Of a DNA stretch of 64,000 bases, positions 23,462 through 36,129 are shown piece after piece (the stretch's first letter is position 1; each line of letters opens with the position of its first letter). The stretch covers positions 57,195-121,194 of the forward strand of contig JBAMJV010009680.1 in the NCBI GenBank assembly GCA_037951105.1. The letters run 5' to 3'. Below the pieces are notes generated by a model. The model saw only the letters and a program-made list of their open reading frames with translations. It did not search any database and had not been told where the DNA came from. The DNA is from Echinarachnius parma (lineage: Eukaryota > Echinodermata > Echinoidea > Clypeasteroida > Echinarachniidae). Position numbers and translations under genes: made by a program.

Positions 23462-24292
23462 AGGCCAAGTTGAGTTTTGGTAATTTCCAAAGTGCCCCCC
23501 CCCAACATCGATTGTAACGGATTTGGTTGATTTCAATTCCATATGAAAGATCATCGAAAAAAACATGGGAAATAATAATAATTTCCATTCAAATGCTCTA
23601 ATTGTTGTGAAATTTGCTTTCAAAATATCATATAAAAGTGGTTGACGCCCGGGTATCACTTTTTAGAACCGCTAGTGCGAGGCACTAGCGTTCTATGTTC
23701 TCCTAATAAAAGACTGAAACCAAATATTTGTGTGCACGCTAATTGTGCTTAAAACTATACATATGATACGGTACTTACCAGCAATTTACTCTCCAATATG
23801 TGATCCAACTACCGGGTGGATTAAGATTATGATTTTTCCTTCCATTCCGCAAAAAATCAGTGATATATGCGCCTCATGGACCAGTCTCTCCGTGTGTTAG
23901 CGCGACTGTGAACGAAAGGCGAACGAATGCGAATGGGGCTTGCGAGTTGCGTCAACGGCAGTGTTGGAGTCATACTTCTATGGTTGCGATACATAATATA
24001 CACGTACTACTGTATAGTATTACCGCACACAGTGACTGCACTACAGTCCCGTATTACCGCACACTGCACTATACAGTCCCGTATTAGGACCTACAACGCT
24101 AGTGCTTCGCGCCGAGTTAATTTGACACTTCGAGTTGTAACGGCTCTTTTTGAATGATAACAGGGGTTTTACTTTGTCGTTTGTAATTGTGTATACTTTT
24201 CGAGCATGGTGAAGTTATAACTATTAGTTTGTATCGTAATCGTGCAGGTTTTGGTTACTAAAGTTAAGTTTGACCAATACTCAACTATCCCT
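23462..24292 (-). mobile_element. TTAA-1 long-form MITE, complete
   Basis: An 831-bp element with TTAA at 23458-23461 and 24293-24296. The ends are AGGCCAAGTTGAGTTTTGGT and the complement of AGGGATAGTTGAGTATTGGT. Cassette A1 has a continuous site (CCGTCTAAAGTCTTC near 2331) where this copy has TTAA, element, TTAA, so insertion at a TTAA-like site is well supported. No transposase frame. Confidence 0.85.
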
Positions 24293-24296
24293 TTAA

Positions 24297-24435
24297 GTCT
24301 TCTTTCATTTCTGTTCAGTATGCACAGCCCTTTGATTATCGCAGTCATAAAGTTGCACGCTGTTTGAAATGCACATTCGCTTTTGTACTCCCTCTTTACA
24401 AGTGAACACAGTTTTGGTATTGTACACCAAACACA
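24297..24435. repeat. Diverged cassette A3, right part
   Basis: Continues the homology to 2336-2460 of cassette A1 (TCTTCTTTCAT...GTTTTGGTATTGT) until the CA-rich array replaces it. Confidence 0.75.
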
Positions 24436-24466
24436 TCAATACACAGACACAAACGCACACACGTAT

Positions 24467-24497
<31 letters not shown>

Positions 24498-25405
24498 TAC
24501 ATACGCGCGCACACACCCACACGCCCAAAAGCAAACACACAGCCACACACACACATGCGCGCACACACATGTACACACACATACAGACACACGCATGCAA
24601 ACACACGCAAACAATATACGCACACATACATACATACGCGCAAAGATACACATATATATACACACACTCACACAAAGAAACACACACACGCACAAAGACA
24701 CACCCACACGCCCAGAAGCAAACACACAGCCACTCAAACACACATGGGCACACACACGTATACACACACATACAGACACACGCATGCAAAAACACACACA
24801 GAAATATACGCACACATACATACATATGCGCAAACAGACGCATATATACACACACTCGCACAAAGAAACACACACACACACACAAACACACAGCCACACA
24901 CACACACACCTTAATACGCAAACAACACACACACACATGCGCACACACACATGTAAACACACACATACAGACACACGCATCCAAAAACACACACACACCC
25001 ACACACACACTCACTCACACAAAGAAACACGCACATGCACACACACACACACACACGCATACACACACTTATATATGCAAACAACACACATGCGCGTACA
25101 CACACGTACGCACACACATACAACACACACACACAAATATACGCACAAAGACATACATACTCGCAAATAAACACACATATACACACGCATATACACACAC
25201 AAACACGCACACATACAACACATACACGAGGAGATACACACTAACACACTCACACATACACACATGTACTCACACACACACGCATACATACACATACACT
25301 TGCACATAATATAAACACACATACACACACACACATACACACACGCACACACACTCATTCGTACACACATACAAACACACACATACACACACACATACAT
25401 GCATA
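24436..25405. repeat. CA-rich array with higher-order repeat
   Basis: About 970 bp of imperfect CA repeats with TA, GC and GA interruptions. Landmarks such as GCCC-A-AAGCAAACACACAGCC recur at 24523 and 24710 and AGCCAC at 24541, 24728 and 24892, giving a superimposed period of about 164-187 bp. Long open frames on both strands (poly-HT and poly-CV) are artefacts of the repeat. It lies in the intron next to the NACHT exon. Confidence 0.9.
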
Positions 25406-25828
25406 ATTTCTTGTTATATGTTTTAGCGTGCTCATAGTTTTCACCTTATACCCTACCATGTGCGGCTGTACTGCAAATCTAGCAACGGCCGTTTGAAGCT
25501 ACATTTTTCAAAATTATACCCCTAATTACGTATTCTGAATAGATGTTCTCAAAATGTCATGGTTCGATTTCTTTTTTTTTTGAGCATCAAGAAACTTTTG
25601 TTATTCATCTTTCAGTACACCAATTCTTTAAAAATTGTCATGGTTAGATTTCTCGTAATAATTTTCTGAGTGACAGAGGTTCAAAAGTGAAATTTCTCTT
25701 CCCATAGACTTAACACGTGGAGTAGCGCGTTGCATGATGGGTGTACGGCTTATGCATAATTCATTAGGGTCCAAAATATTGGAAAACCATGCTTTTCAGA
25801 AAGATTGGAAAAACAATCTTGCGCCTGA

Positions 25829-26107
25829 CTGATGGTATCAACGTGTCGTTAATCCCATTGATCCCACCGCCGTAAAGCGTTGTATAACTTGGGGTTGGAT
25901 TAAAAAAACCGATTATCATGGAATGCTACTTTATGTGTTATCTTTCAACACACCACTAATTAAAATGTAATATACGAAGTCATTAAATATGGACAAATTG
26001 CGATGTTTGTACAATTATAAACTCATGTTATAATCATTGATGTATAAAACCAAGTTTCGTTTTGGTTATAAAACCCACTGTATGATAATATACTATTAAA
26101 ACGTTTA
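25829..26107. repeat. Duplicated intronic segment E, copy 2
   Basis: Matches 19360-19636 with moderate divergence and ends exactly where a TTAA-1 MITE begins; the sequence that follows segment E in the other copy is not found on the far side of the MITE. Confidence 0.75.
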
Positions 26108-26675
26108 AAGGGGTAGTTGAGTTCTGGTAGAGAGAGAACAGTTTTAGTCAAACTGATTTTAGTAACCAAAACCTGCACCATTACATTACAACCTAATAGC
26201 TATAACTCCACCATGCTCGAAAGGAATACAAAACATATATACAAACGACTAAGTAAAAAGCCTGCTATCATTAAAAAAGAGCTGTTTAAACTAGAGAGGG
26301 CGCTTTAAAAAAATGCATTTGTTGAAACCAATTTGAATAAAATATTGTGCATGTGCATGATGTTTTGTTGAAATAGTGATTAGATAGAGAGATATTCAAC
26401 AACTATCTAAAAAACCTCTTTTTAAATTTGTTGAAAAGAGGAAGCATTTTAAACCGAATTTTAACGGCTGGTTAATACTTGTGGGGCCCCACATTTATTA
26501 CAAACGCATTATGTTTATGGATATTTCAGCCGTTTCTGAACCGATTTTGATCAAATAAAATTTATTCTGCGATTAAAATTGTATGCTCTTTCACATCTGA
26601 CACTCTTTTTCATTATCTCACAAAAATATTATTTTGTGTAGCGCCCTCTCTACGAAAACTCAACTATCAATTTAA
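26105..26675. mobile_element. TTAA-1 short-form MITE abutting the NACHT exon
   Basis: About 563 bp between TTAA at 26105-26108 and 26672-26675, with ends AGGGGTAGTTGAGTTCTGGT and AACTCAACTATCAA. Its right terminal repeat overlaps the end of the NACHT open frame: the last eight codons (FKLIVEFS) and the TAG at 26650 lie at or inside its terminus. Left flank is intronic segment E, right flank is coding. Confidence 0.85.
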
Positions 26676-26718
26676 ACAAATCGTATACTGAATTGTCGAC
26701 CCTAGCATCACACGCCAC

Positions 26719-28328
26719 CTTTGTCTTGAGCTCATCTGGCAAGGCTTTCATGCCAACGGCTGTGTAGAGAGTTGGTGATGTCAGTACCATAGACTCCGTT
26801 GAGATGAAACTATGTAGAATGTCGGAAACGTTGCCTTGCAAATCACGTGCCTCTGTAGACATGTCCATGATGATGCGAAACCGCTCGCTCTCCTCCAGGT
26901 ATGGAGATGACAGAATTGCACTCATGGCTTTTAGACAAGTCTGTGGATCTGACCCAGCAGCAAATCGGAGAAGGTTTTCGTAGTCCGCTATGGATTGCGT
27001 TTTGTTCACTAACAACTTGTCCAATTCTGTGAATCCCAACTTTTTGAAAAAACGATTCGTGTTCATGTAGCGCTCTGATACGTATTTACCTGCCAAATGT
27101 TCTTGAGCAGACTTATGGAAGTATTCGATTTGCCTTACTGCCGTGTGATTTTGATTCAAGGGATCACATGTTGCATTAGGACTAGATTCGGAGATGATAC
27201 CTAATATGAGCCCATTTGTTAAGGCTTTAGGGTGTTGTTTGAAATCGCTAGGTGCAAACAACAGTTTGTTACTGTCGGCAACCAGTGCTCGTAGAGCTAT
27301 CTCCCCGAGTTGTTGTTGTGTCTTTGTCAGCCAGGCTTTCGTATATTTAAGTATGTCCTTTTCTCTAATCTGATACCACAGATAGAGGAGGATTGCATTG
27401 AAAAGCTCGCTTTGCGTTTTTATGTCAGATAGCAAATTGGTTGGATAGTTCCATAGAGTGCAGGCCATCAAACAGAAAAGTGGAGTTGTTACTAACTCAC
27501 TAAGTAAATCGTTATTGTTCAAGAACGCTTTCAATTCCTGTCCTGATGATGACTTATCCGCAAAGAAGTCATCAATGAAGTGGTTTACGTTTTCTACAGA
27601 AAAACCCTCTATCTCAATTTTAGCATAGACTTTCGCGAGTTCCCCCTTGCATGCCTGGTTGAAATCCTTCTCAAGATGAGGTCGTGTCGTAATAACCACT
27701 CTCGACTGTCTCATGTCCTTGTTCTGAAGAATAGCGATAATATTACTTTGCTGCTCGCTGTCTTTTGTTAAAATACTATCACTGAACTCGTCAAGTCCAT
27801 CAAGGATGATCCAGCAAATATCCTGATTTTCTCGAATGAAGTGTTCAATATGTTTGGGAGTTAGATCTTTTACTTCTGTAAGAAGGTCTCTTTGTATTGC
27901 CTCTCCAAGTGACTGATTCTGTATAATGTCGCGAAGTCTAAGGATAAACAAGAGTGGTAGGTCACTTAACGGGGATCCCTGAACTTCATGCGCCCAATCA
28001 TAAGCCATTTTGGCAACTGCGGTAGTTTTGCCCTTTCCCGCTGCAGCATACATTACAATTCGAGTTGGTAACATTCCGTTTATTTCGGTTGTAAAAATAT
28101 CATTTACCGACTTTTCAAGTTCCACCTTATCTTGTTCTCCGCGATTATTTCCGACGGCATCTTTCTTGTACATTTTGAGTACTGTGTACACATCTTTCAC
28201 ATTGACGTAGTTTGACTGAACCCCTGGCATTCTGTTCACCAGGCAGATTCCTCTCTTATAGCGTTGAACTAGCATGTGGCGACATTTCCCGACGGTGAAT
28301 TGTGATGTGATGGGACGATCCATGTAGC
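26719..28328 (-). CDS. NACHT-domain exon of Death-NACHT-LRR receptor (NLR)
   Basis: A 1610-nt exon encoding an NTP-binding oligomerisation domain of the STAND class, as in cytosolic NLR sensors. The acceptor is a long pyrimidine tract ending CCAG before GCTACATGG; the exon starts two bases into a codon, matching the Death exon's 1-nt overhang. Counting from the upstream Met at 28398 (upstream part is intron), Walker A is AAAGKGKTT at residues 118-126, Walker B WIILDGLDE at 196-204, sensor-like RVVITTRP at 233-240, and a helical-domain motif EYFHKSAQEHLAGKY follows later. The usual first Gly of Walker A is Ala, while Gly-Lys-Thr is kept. A phase-0 donor-like AAG|GTGGCG ends the exon at 26719; otherwise the frame continues to a stop at 26650 within a MITE. 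Confidence 0.88.
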
Positions 28329-28549
28329 CTGGAATCAAATGAGAGAAGAAAAAAACGGATTTCGCCTTATGCAGTCTATATTCGTTACAGATGGACACGG
28401 AACATTTGACATTTGTGAGCTTGCTGCGATGACCGGTACTTGCTAGATTGACAGTGATATATTACTAGTAACAGTACTGGGTTCAGTATTGAGGATGTCA
28501 TGGCTGGGGTTTATTTTCTAAGTATGACATTATGGAAGGGTCATCTTAA

Positions 28550-29102
28550 AGTGACACAGGTAAAGTGTCTAATTCCACGAAAAATGCTTGGAGCTTCCTC
28601 GTTTCTCTTCTTCCGTGTTGTTCAGCTTATGGTAAGAGAAGATTAAAATAGGGTTCGGTTTTTTTCAAGTGTCCCTTTAGTATGAAGATAATTATCATTG
28701 AAAATCATTATTTCAAAAGCGTTAGCTAACGGTATTGATAAAAAGTACAATTGACGTCGCTGAATACGTCCTGCCAGCGCGCGTGAGAAATTTTCCCGAC
28801 CCACTGAACTTTGAGCCTAGTGTGCGCAAATTCCATGAATTCCGTACCATGAATTCCGTGTGTATTCACGGGTGCGGATATCGTCAAGATCAAACAGATG
28901 ATTATCACTGCAACAAATCTACAACAGACCATCAGTATTCGGTGATAAAATATGAACTCAATATTCGTCTTTTCACTAGGTAAAGAGTGTTCGTTTTCTT
29001 TCAAACTTTCACAAATCTTTCAATTCTATTTTACAATGATATTGATATAGGATTGAAGTCTCAAATGTCAGTTTGTGCAATATCTGACACTAACGGATCA
29101 CT
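28550..29102. mobile_element. TTAA-3 MITE, copy 2, in the Death-NACHT intron
   Basis: A 553-bp element related to 9989-10521, with TTAA at 28546-28549 and 29103-29106. Ends are AGTGACACAGGTAAAGTGT and ACACTAACGGATCACT. It lies between the two best-supported exons of the NLR gene, in the intron. Confidence 0.8.
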
Positions 29103-29106
29103 TTAA

Positions 29107-30132
29107 AATACATAAATTATGCGAAGCATTTTGTGTAATCGTACGTGAAGACGTAAAACATGTTCTTGTGTTGTTAAATGATTGTGTGTTTCCAAAGCGT
29201 ATGCAACGTGGAGTGGATGTTCGCTATCCACCTGCGGGTGTGAATTTGCACCAAGACAAATTTACCTGGTAAGGCGTGTCCTATTTTCATAGTACAATGA
29301 CATACTTGGTATTTACAACACGATGGACATCGTTCCATTTTTAATGAAATAATAAATCATTCTTATTTGAATGCAACATCGACATTTTAACAGCATTATC
29401 TTATACCACACACACTCCTCCATCCGATCATAATGGCCCCAAACATAGAAAGACCCTCAAATAGTATTGCTGTATACATCTTGAAATTGGCTAAAAAACA
29501 AACAGCTTATTGGGGCTCCACCCCTAAACCCCTGTTTAGGTTTCATTCTGTTAAAAACTATTTGCTGCCCCCCGTCTTTAGATTATGGGCATGCCAATGT
29601 TCAGCTTTTAGGTCCCTCACTGGTGTTTCTGGACAGTTCTCAAATTTGCCCCCCCCCCCTCCATCGCAAAAAACGATCAGCGCCTCTGCTTGCCAGATGA
29701 CAATGTGGATTAAAATAAAATATTGAAAATAGTGTGCCAGAAAAAAAAACTTGTTGACTGTTTATGTTCAGGATCCCATTCTCAATGTGCCACATATTGC
29801 CCATTGACTATGCAATTTACTTTGGCCACGTGTAACAGGAATCAAACATTATACAATGACAAGTCATTAGTATTGCGAACAGTCAGCAAATTGGGGCACT
29901 ATGCAAATATTGTATTATACAAAATAAGACAATGGTGTAAATTCTGATGATAATGATAATTCATGTAGAATAAAATCTGTCGTACAATATATATATTTGT
30001 TTTTCTAAAATTGATATCCTAATTGTTACTTATAATGTCAATGTAAATATACGAATTGCATGGGATATATATTGATATGCACCTATCTAACATGCTAACG
30101 AATCATAGATCATCGCGCTTTTGATAACCTAC
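29107..30132. other. Death-NACHT intron, remainder
   Basis: AT-rich sequence with a C run at about 29648. Short open frames carry no recognisable domain. Confidence 0.55.
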
Positions 30133-30452
30133 CTTTAACCCGAGATGGGGATGTCGATGTTCCCTCCGGCATGTCCAGTATAATTTGTAGCTGTGTAGAC
30201 AGCCCGACCTTCTCTAAAATATCCTGAAGAGCCTCCCTCTGCGCAGGTCCAGCGCCAAGCTTCGTCTTCCAGGCCATGAGAACCTCTGTTGCAGCCAACG
30301 TGGTGTCCTTGAGGTGTTTGGTCCATATGTTGTTAACCTCGTCCCAGGTTTTCCCGAGCTTGAGTCCTAGTTCATGAAGCTTGTCTTGCGGGACTTGTCT
30401 GCCTAGGGCCAAGATGACATCATCAGACAGGTCTATTGTGGATGCAGTCGTC
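30133..30452 (-). CDS. Death-domain exon of the NLR gene
   Basis: A 320-nt exon flanked by acceptor TTCACAATACAG and donor AAAG|GTAGGT on the minus strand. It encodes about 106 residues typical of a Death-fold adaptor domain: LSDDVILALGRQV, then LGLKLGKTWDEVNNIW, then an EVLMAWKTKLG helix and an ALQDILEKVGL helix. The tryptophan and leucine spacing fits the Death family. Such domains recruit downstream signalling partners by homotypic contact. One base closes a codon at the start and one base opens one at the end; the latter joins in frame to the NACHT exon. The exon carrying the start codon was not found upstream. Confidence 0.82.
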
Positions 30453-30548
30453 CTGTATTGTGAACACAGAGAAAACAACACATATATTAAACAGTTGAAC
30501 TATCAAAACATATATTCAATTAAGGTTAATGTTGGGCCATAATATAAG

Positions 30549-31561
30549 TTAAGGGGCCCAGTGGGGTATTCAACTTTTTTTTCATCAACATTGAGATTTT
30601 TATCTTAAAATGATCCATGGATTCTAAGCTTTAAGAAAATGTATACATTGTGGGGTAGAGGGTAGCTATTAAAAGGACAAATTAAGGATTTCGTTATCAA
30701 TGTTGTACATTTTGGGGCCGAAAGTGATTATTTTCTGGCTTAGATTGGAGATTTGTAATTGTACTTTTCATAAATAGACCAAATCAAAATGTCCCAAATC
30801 CAAATTGTTACCATCCAAATAGGGTATCTCTTTGTTTAGAGTGAAGCAGCAACATCTAATGTCATGCAGAAAATAAACATGGCAGTTTATAGGTGATTAA
30901 CATGCCCTAAACTTCCATTGAACCAACTTCTGACTATTTATCCCACTATTTTCCTATATTTATTCATGTCACATTTATCAAACAAATATCAATATTGTAT
31001 ATGACTTTTCAAGCTCATTTGCCGAAAATCAGATTTTTAAGACTAAAATTCTAAAAACTCAAAAAGTATTCACTCAAATGCAATGCAATTTTGAGAGATT
31101 GTTTATTTTTCTGAGATGAAGAGAATAATGATGGCTTTTAGGGGTATCTCTACAGAAAAAAAATTATGTTATGTTATGTGTCCCATTTCTGATTTTTTTT
31201 TAAATGTTGATTTCACTAGGAAGATGGATGAATATTAGAAAAAACCATCATAGGTTTGTTGGTCTATCATTGTAGTTTCTATGTTTACATTAACAAAGAT
31301 GTATACCCCTATAATTTTTAGAAGATGCGATTTGAATGATGGCATGTCAATTTTTTTATTTTTTTATTTTTTCAATATATTTGCCTTTTGAGCTCTTATT
31401 TTAAGTCCTATTGTCTAACTGTTTACTTTTTGGGATTCCTCACATCCTCAGCTTCCCAGCAGTATATGGTTTGTAGGGGGTAGCTTCAATAGTTTGAAAG
31501 ATATTCATGATTCCTTGAAAGTGCGCGAAAATGGCAAATAATACCCCACTGGGCCCCTTAA
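30549..31561. mobile_element. TTAA-2 element
   Basis: About 1005 bp between TTAA at 30549-30552 and 31558-31561, with inverted ends GGGGCCCAGTGGGGTATT and its complement. AT-rich interior without a transposase frame. The ends differ from TTAA-1 and TTAA-3. Confidence 0.8.
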
Positions 31562-32312
31562 GAAATTATATTATGCATACACATTTTCGAAAATATACCA
31601 GACATGCTTTTAATTTTATTGTGATGATAATTGTATTGAATCATAATGTAAACCAAGCATCATATTCACAAATGTTATTCCAAATCGTTCAAATGGTCAG
31701 GTCTCTAGTTGTTTTTATTTTTTATTTTAAAGGGAACCACCAGGCAAATAATAACACATGATAATGGTTGCGTACGAACCAAACATTTGCGAGTGCGCCA
31801 ATTCTATTCACGCGTACGTTTTGAGACAATAGCAGATTCCTTCGTCCTAGTCAAAAGGTAATCTTCGTATGCTGACCCCTTAACACTTGTTGTAATATGG
31901 TGATGCTTTTCCCAACTATATATTTGTTCTGTAAACCTATTTTTCTGAATTTATTTTGGTAGAATGCCCTACGCCAAATGTTACCTTTCATTTCAAAGAA
32001 ATATTTTGTTGGGTGGTGGTACCCTTTTACAGTCTTTATAATTAGCAATGTATACGTTGTTTCTGCAGTTGGAGCAGTTTTGATGTATAATATATATCCT
32101 TTTGTAAGAATTTCGTACAAAATATCTGAAATTTAACACAAGAGGGCACCCTCCAGACACATCAAATTATTATTTCTTGAAGCGCATACTAACCTTATAC
32201 TAATAATACGCAGTTTGAGTAGAATGCATAACACATTACTAACCCAGATCTGTATGCGCCTGTACTGTTTTACCATAGTTGTTTCGAATAATTGAGGTAA
32301 TAATGCAACGCA
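31562..32312. other. No gene recognised
   Basis: AT-rich sequence; a minus-strand open frame of 89 codons at 31851-32120 has no recognisable domain. Confidence 0.5.
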
Positions 32313-32958
32313 TTAAAGTGGCCAGGCAAACTAAACGCATGTTATCTTCTGTTCATCTATATTAGTGTACACATCAACTATTTGTAAACCACTTGACCCA
32401 AACATTTTGTTTATTTAAAAACATTTAAGTAATTATTTTTCTCCATATTGTGAAGCCCCCACTTCTGAAAACCTCTCCAGAGTAGAATTCTATTGTTGAC
32501 CTGTTGTGACATCATCAGCCATTCACTACTCAGTTACAAAAAAATTACCTTCACCCAAGCTGAGTGCCTAATCACAATAGCATCACACGGTTGAATAGAA
32601 TACCAACTCACACACCTTCAATTTCAATAGCTGTTGCTATGTCAGAAGAAAAACAGCTATTGCATGGAGGTATACAGGGCATGCTTTTGTGTGGATGTTC
32701 TTTTTGTACTTTCATTTTTTGTTAATCTCATGGTAGCTTACCAGTGATTGACAGATGATGTCACAACAGGTCAACAATATAATTTACTCTGGAGGTTTTT
32801 TTAGGAAGTGGGGCTTAGCAACATGAAGCAAAATAAATGATAAAATGTTTTAAAATATACAAAACATATTCAGGTCAAACCGTTTACAAATATTGAATGT
32901 GTACACTAATACAGATGAACAGAAGTCAACATACATTTGGTTTGCAGGGCCCCTTTAA
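32313..32958. mobile_element. TTAA-4 MITE with long inverted arms
   Basis: About 638 bp between TTAA at 32313-32316 and 32955-32958. Terminal arms (AGTGGCCAGGCAAACTAAA at the left, the complement of AGGGGCCCTGCAAACC at the right) extend inward for well over 100 bp, including TTCTGTTCATCT and TAGTGTACAC. Its right TTAA is shared with the left edge of the following 7-kb element. Confidence 0.75.
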
Positions 32959-33255
32959 AGCTGCGTTCCCACTAGAGCGAATTTTCGCGCGAATTTCCGC
33001 GCGAATATTCGCACGAATATTCGCACGGATCAAATTAGTGTTATTTGTATTAGAGCGTTCCCACTATGTAGCGGTAATTCGCTTTGCATGGCGAATATTC
33101 GCTAGCGAATTTATAAAATCGCTCTGAGGAGCGATTTTTTCCAAAATTCGCTGCGAATTTTTGTTGTTGACCAATCAGGAACAAGGGTGTGTCCGTGTGG
33201 GCGTGGCTAAAACGCTGGAGGAGATATTTCAAGTGTGTGTCTTCCTCGCTTAAAA

Positions 33256-33392
33256 ATGGCGTCGATGAATGTGGTGATAGAAACAAATCATCGGGAAAGA
33301 CGTCTTTATTTACTGTTCCTCCAGAGATTACAATAACCATGTGAAACAGAACTTAACGTTGGATGATTTTGAGGAAACACATTGTCAAAACG
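33256..33392 (+). other. Exon-like island with ATG and consensus donor
   Basis: An ATG in good context (AAAAATGGCG) begins a 26-codon frame MASMNVVIETNHRERRLYLL..., which closes at a TAA (33334). A strong donor GTAAGTGA follows at 33393. The position just inside the left end of the 7-kb element suggests a decayed first exon of a transposon gene. Confidence 0.35.
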
Positions 33393-33534
33393 GTAAGTGA
33401 GTTTTACTTTTTCAAGAGAAGAATCATGTTTTCGTCGTTCATGTCAAGCGTGCTAACTCGATCATAACAGTGTCTATTTTGTGTTGCACAGTTCATCAGG
33501 ATAATCTAGCCCAGCGCTCCGGCGAGGCTTTGTG

Positions 33535-34950
33535 GAAGTGCGCCCTAGGCCTAGTAAAGGCTTGAAGACCCATCAGAGCTGAGAGGGTTCACAACTTCAC
33601 AATGCCAGACTGAACTAGGCCTAGGCCCTAGGGCCCTAGGCCTATGCCTAGGGGAACACATCCGTGTGAATGTGGTGTATAGGATTGTATGCGACAACAA
33701 GGTTATACTTATACTAGTCTATAGAATAGGCTAGTAACCTAGTTAGCCTTTATTATTTTGTTCGAATTTTAGGACTACCGAGTACGGTGTAGTGAATCTA
33801 CACGCTATGGACTATGAATATGAATGATGCTAGGCTAGGCCTAGGGCTATGCTAGCCCTAAGCCAAGGCCCTAACTAAGGTTAACGCTTAGGCAAAAACA
33901 GCGTAATGAACTTATGAACAGTTACTAGACGACTACTTTTTACTTTAGTCTAGACTTTTTAGTCACAAGTAAAAGTACTAGACATAAGTAACAACTAGAA
34001 AAAGAATGTAGACTGCGTGGACTAGTACCGCACGGTCAACTCTGTCTAGGGCTAGGCTTATTAGTGTGCTCGATCTTGAACTCATATAATTCATCTTGAC
34101 TAAAACTAGTATAAGTTCTAGATACTAATCTATTATTAGTTTACTACTACTAGACTAGGTTAAAAGTAAATCTAACTAAAATAAACGGTTAAACCAGGCT
34201 AAACATTTAAGTATTTAACTAGTCTAGAGTCTAGAGCTAGAAAGTAGAAGTAAGTAATTGGTAAAAATTAAAATAGTAGAACCAAATTATGAGTTTGGAT
34301 GGGATTTAGATTTGTTCTGACATTTTTAGTTTTAAAATTCAAGTTTTATGTAAATTAATATCGAATTATAATTATAAAACTAAAACTAAAGGCAGCCAAG
34401 GGATCGTCAGGACTGGGCTGTGTCAAACAATGCGACAGTACACACTACTCACTAGAGACATGTCACATGATCATGGATAAAAATAGTCTATGAAATAACT
34501 GTAAAGTGTAATCAGCGGTGTGCGCCTGGTTACGTTGTGAAATACCTAACTTAAGCCTAATTAGGCTAGCCTTAGCATAAGGGCTGAGGCTCGGGCTAAA
34601 CATAAAGCCATTATTATATAACTTAGTCTTAGATCTGCATACCTACATTGATTATGATATTGCAATAGGCTACCATTGACATTGGACTAGCCACAACAAT
34701 AGTTACAGGAATAAAGGAATAAACTAGGACGGAGGTCTAACAAAAAGTAGTCTATAGTATACTGTGGGCCTAACCCCTAATTAGAATACTAAGTAATAGT
34801 AGTACAATCACTAGATAAATTTAGGCCTATATCAAAATCGTATTCTTCTCGGTGTAGACTATGTCGAGTCTTAAGAGACAAAGCCTAGATAGGACGACCA
34901 CATTTTACATTCTGCATCTAAGTTAAGCCTATTGTCGATCTATCTAGCAC
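33535..34950. repeat. CTAG-rich low-complexity tract
   Basis: Dense in CTAG, TAGGCCTA and ACTAGT-like strings; I count about 35 CTAG by eye in roughly 1.4 kb, against about 5-6 expected for random sequence. There is no fixed repeat unit. Stops (TAG/CTA) are abundant on both strands, so it is not coding. Confidence 0.7.
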
Positions 34951-35670
34951 TCGGTATCATATAATTATGCATAATTATGCAGCGCATGATTACTGTGCAT
35001 GTTCTAAATATAGATTCAGATGTTGTGTGTGATCAGCTGATTGATCAGCTGTTTCGGATGCAGTACGCGCACAATATGCAGTCATTCACCAGTGGTTTCA
35101 CCGATTGTATTATGCATGCCTAAGCCCTTACAATAATATGGCTAATTGCAGTAGGCCTATGTTGCCTTTTATGCTGACACTGTCTCTACAAATATGTTTT
35201 GATATGTTGATGTATTGGTAGTCGTTTTTTTTATTTATAACATTATACTAGGCCTATACAACAATTGTTGACATGATACTTAAAGTTACTACTTTGAATT
35301 AATGTCAACCATGGCGGCACTTTGTGTTCAGTGCTTAAATCCTTTTCATTGAGGCTCTTTTCCATAGATCTACCACACCCGGCCATGCCATGTATTTTTG
35401 TATTTATTGAAACCCAAGGGCATTTAATATTCATACGTAGGTGGGAGCATTCCTTTATTTATGAGGGTTTGGGGAAGGGGTATTATGTTACAATATATAC
35501 CTTATTATAGTTGGTCAGCAAGCATATATATATACTGTAGAAAGTAAAGATGCAGATACATTTATAATCTGAAAAAGTGGCGTAGCGTGGTCTGACTTGG
35601 GGTGGGGCACACAAATATTAACATTACATGATAATTGTGCTTTCTTCACAGATTAACCCTTTTTTCTTGC

Positions 35671-35727
35671 GTGTGTGTGTGTGTGTGTGTGTATGTGTGT
35701 GTGTCGGGGGGGGGGGGGGGGGGGGGG
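35671..35727. repeat. (GT)n microsatellite followed by 22 G
   Basis: About 33 bp of GT repeats, then a G run at 35706-35727. Just upstream, AGTGGCGTAGCGTGG (35576) resembles ends of a dispersed repeat also seen near 11640. Confidence 0.9.
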
Positions 35728-36129
35728 TAGGGCCCGGGGCTCCCTGAATTACGACATTGATAGGAATTAGTGATTTGCTTGTGACCACCAATAACCATGA
35801 ATATCCAATATATGATTTGGTTGCCTGATTGGAGCAAAATAAACATGAGATCAATAAAATGTTTATGCTACCTTAACTGCTACCTTGTCAGCTGTTGCAA
35901 CCTAAATAATACAAGTCTTACTTATCATACATGTTCCCATACATTACAACACTATCTATTCTACAGATCAAATATTCTTTTTAAAATGCGTTATATGACT
36001 TGTGATGTCGTGATTATGAAAAGGGCATTATTTTTATAAAGTTTGATATCTAGATTAATTTGTCAAACGAGTGCATGTAATACAACATGACAAATTAAAC
36101 TTGCTATTTGTTTATTAAATCCATTTCAG

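Noticed and set aside
24383-25400. Long frames up to 308 codons over the CA-rich array on both strands
   Set aside because: Poly-His/Thr and poly-Cys/Val peptides in several frames at once are the expected by-product of CA repeats.
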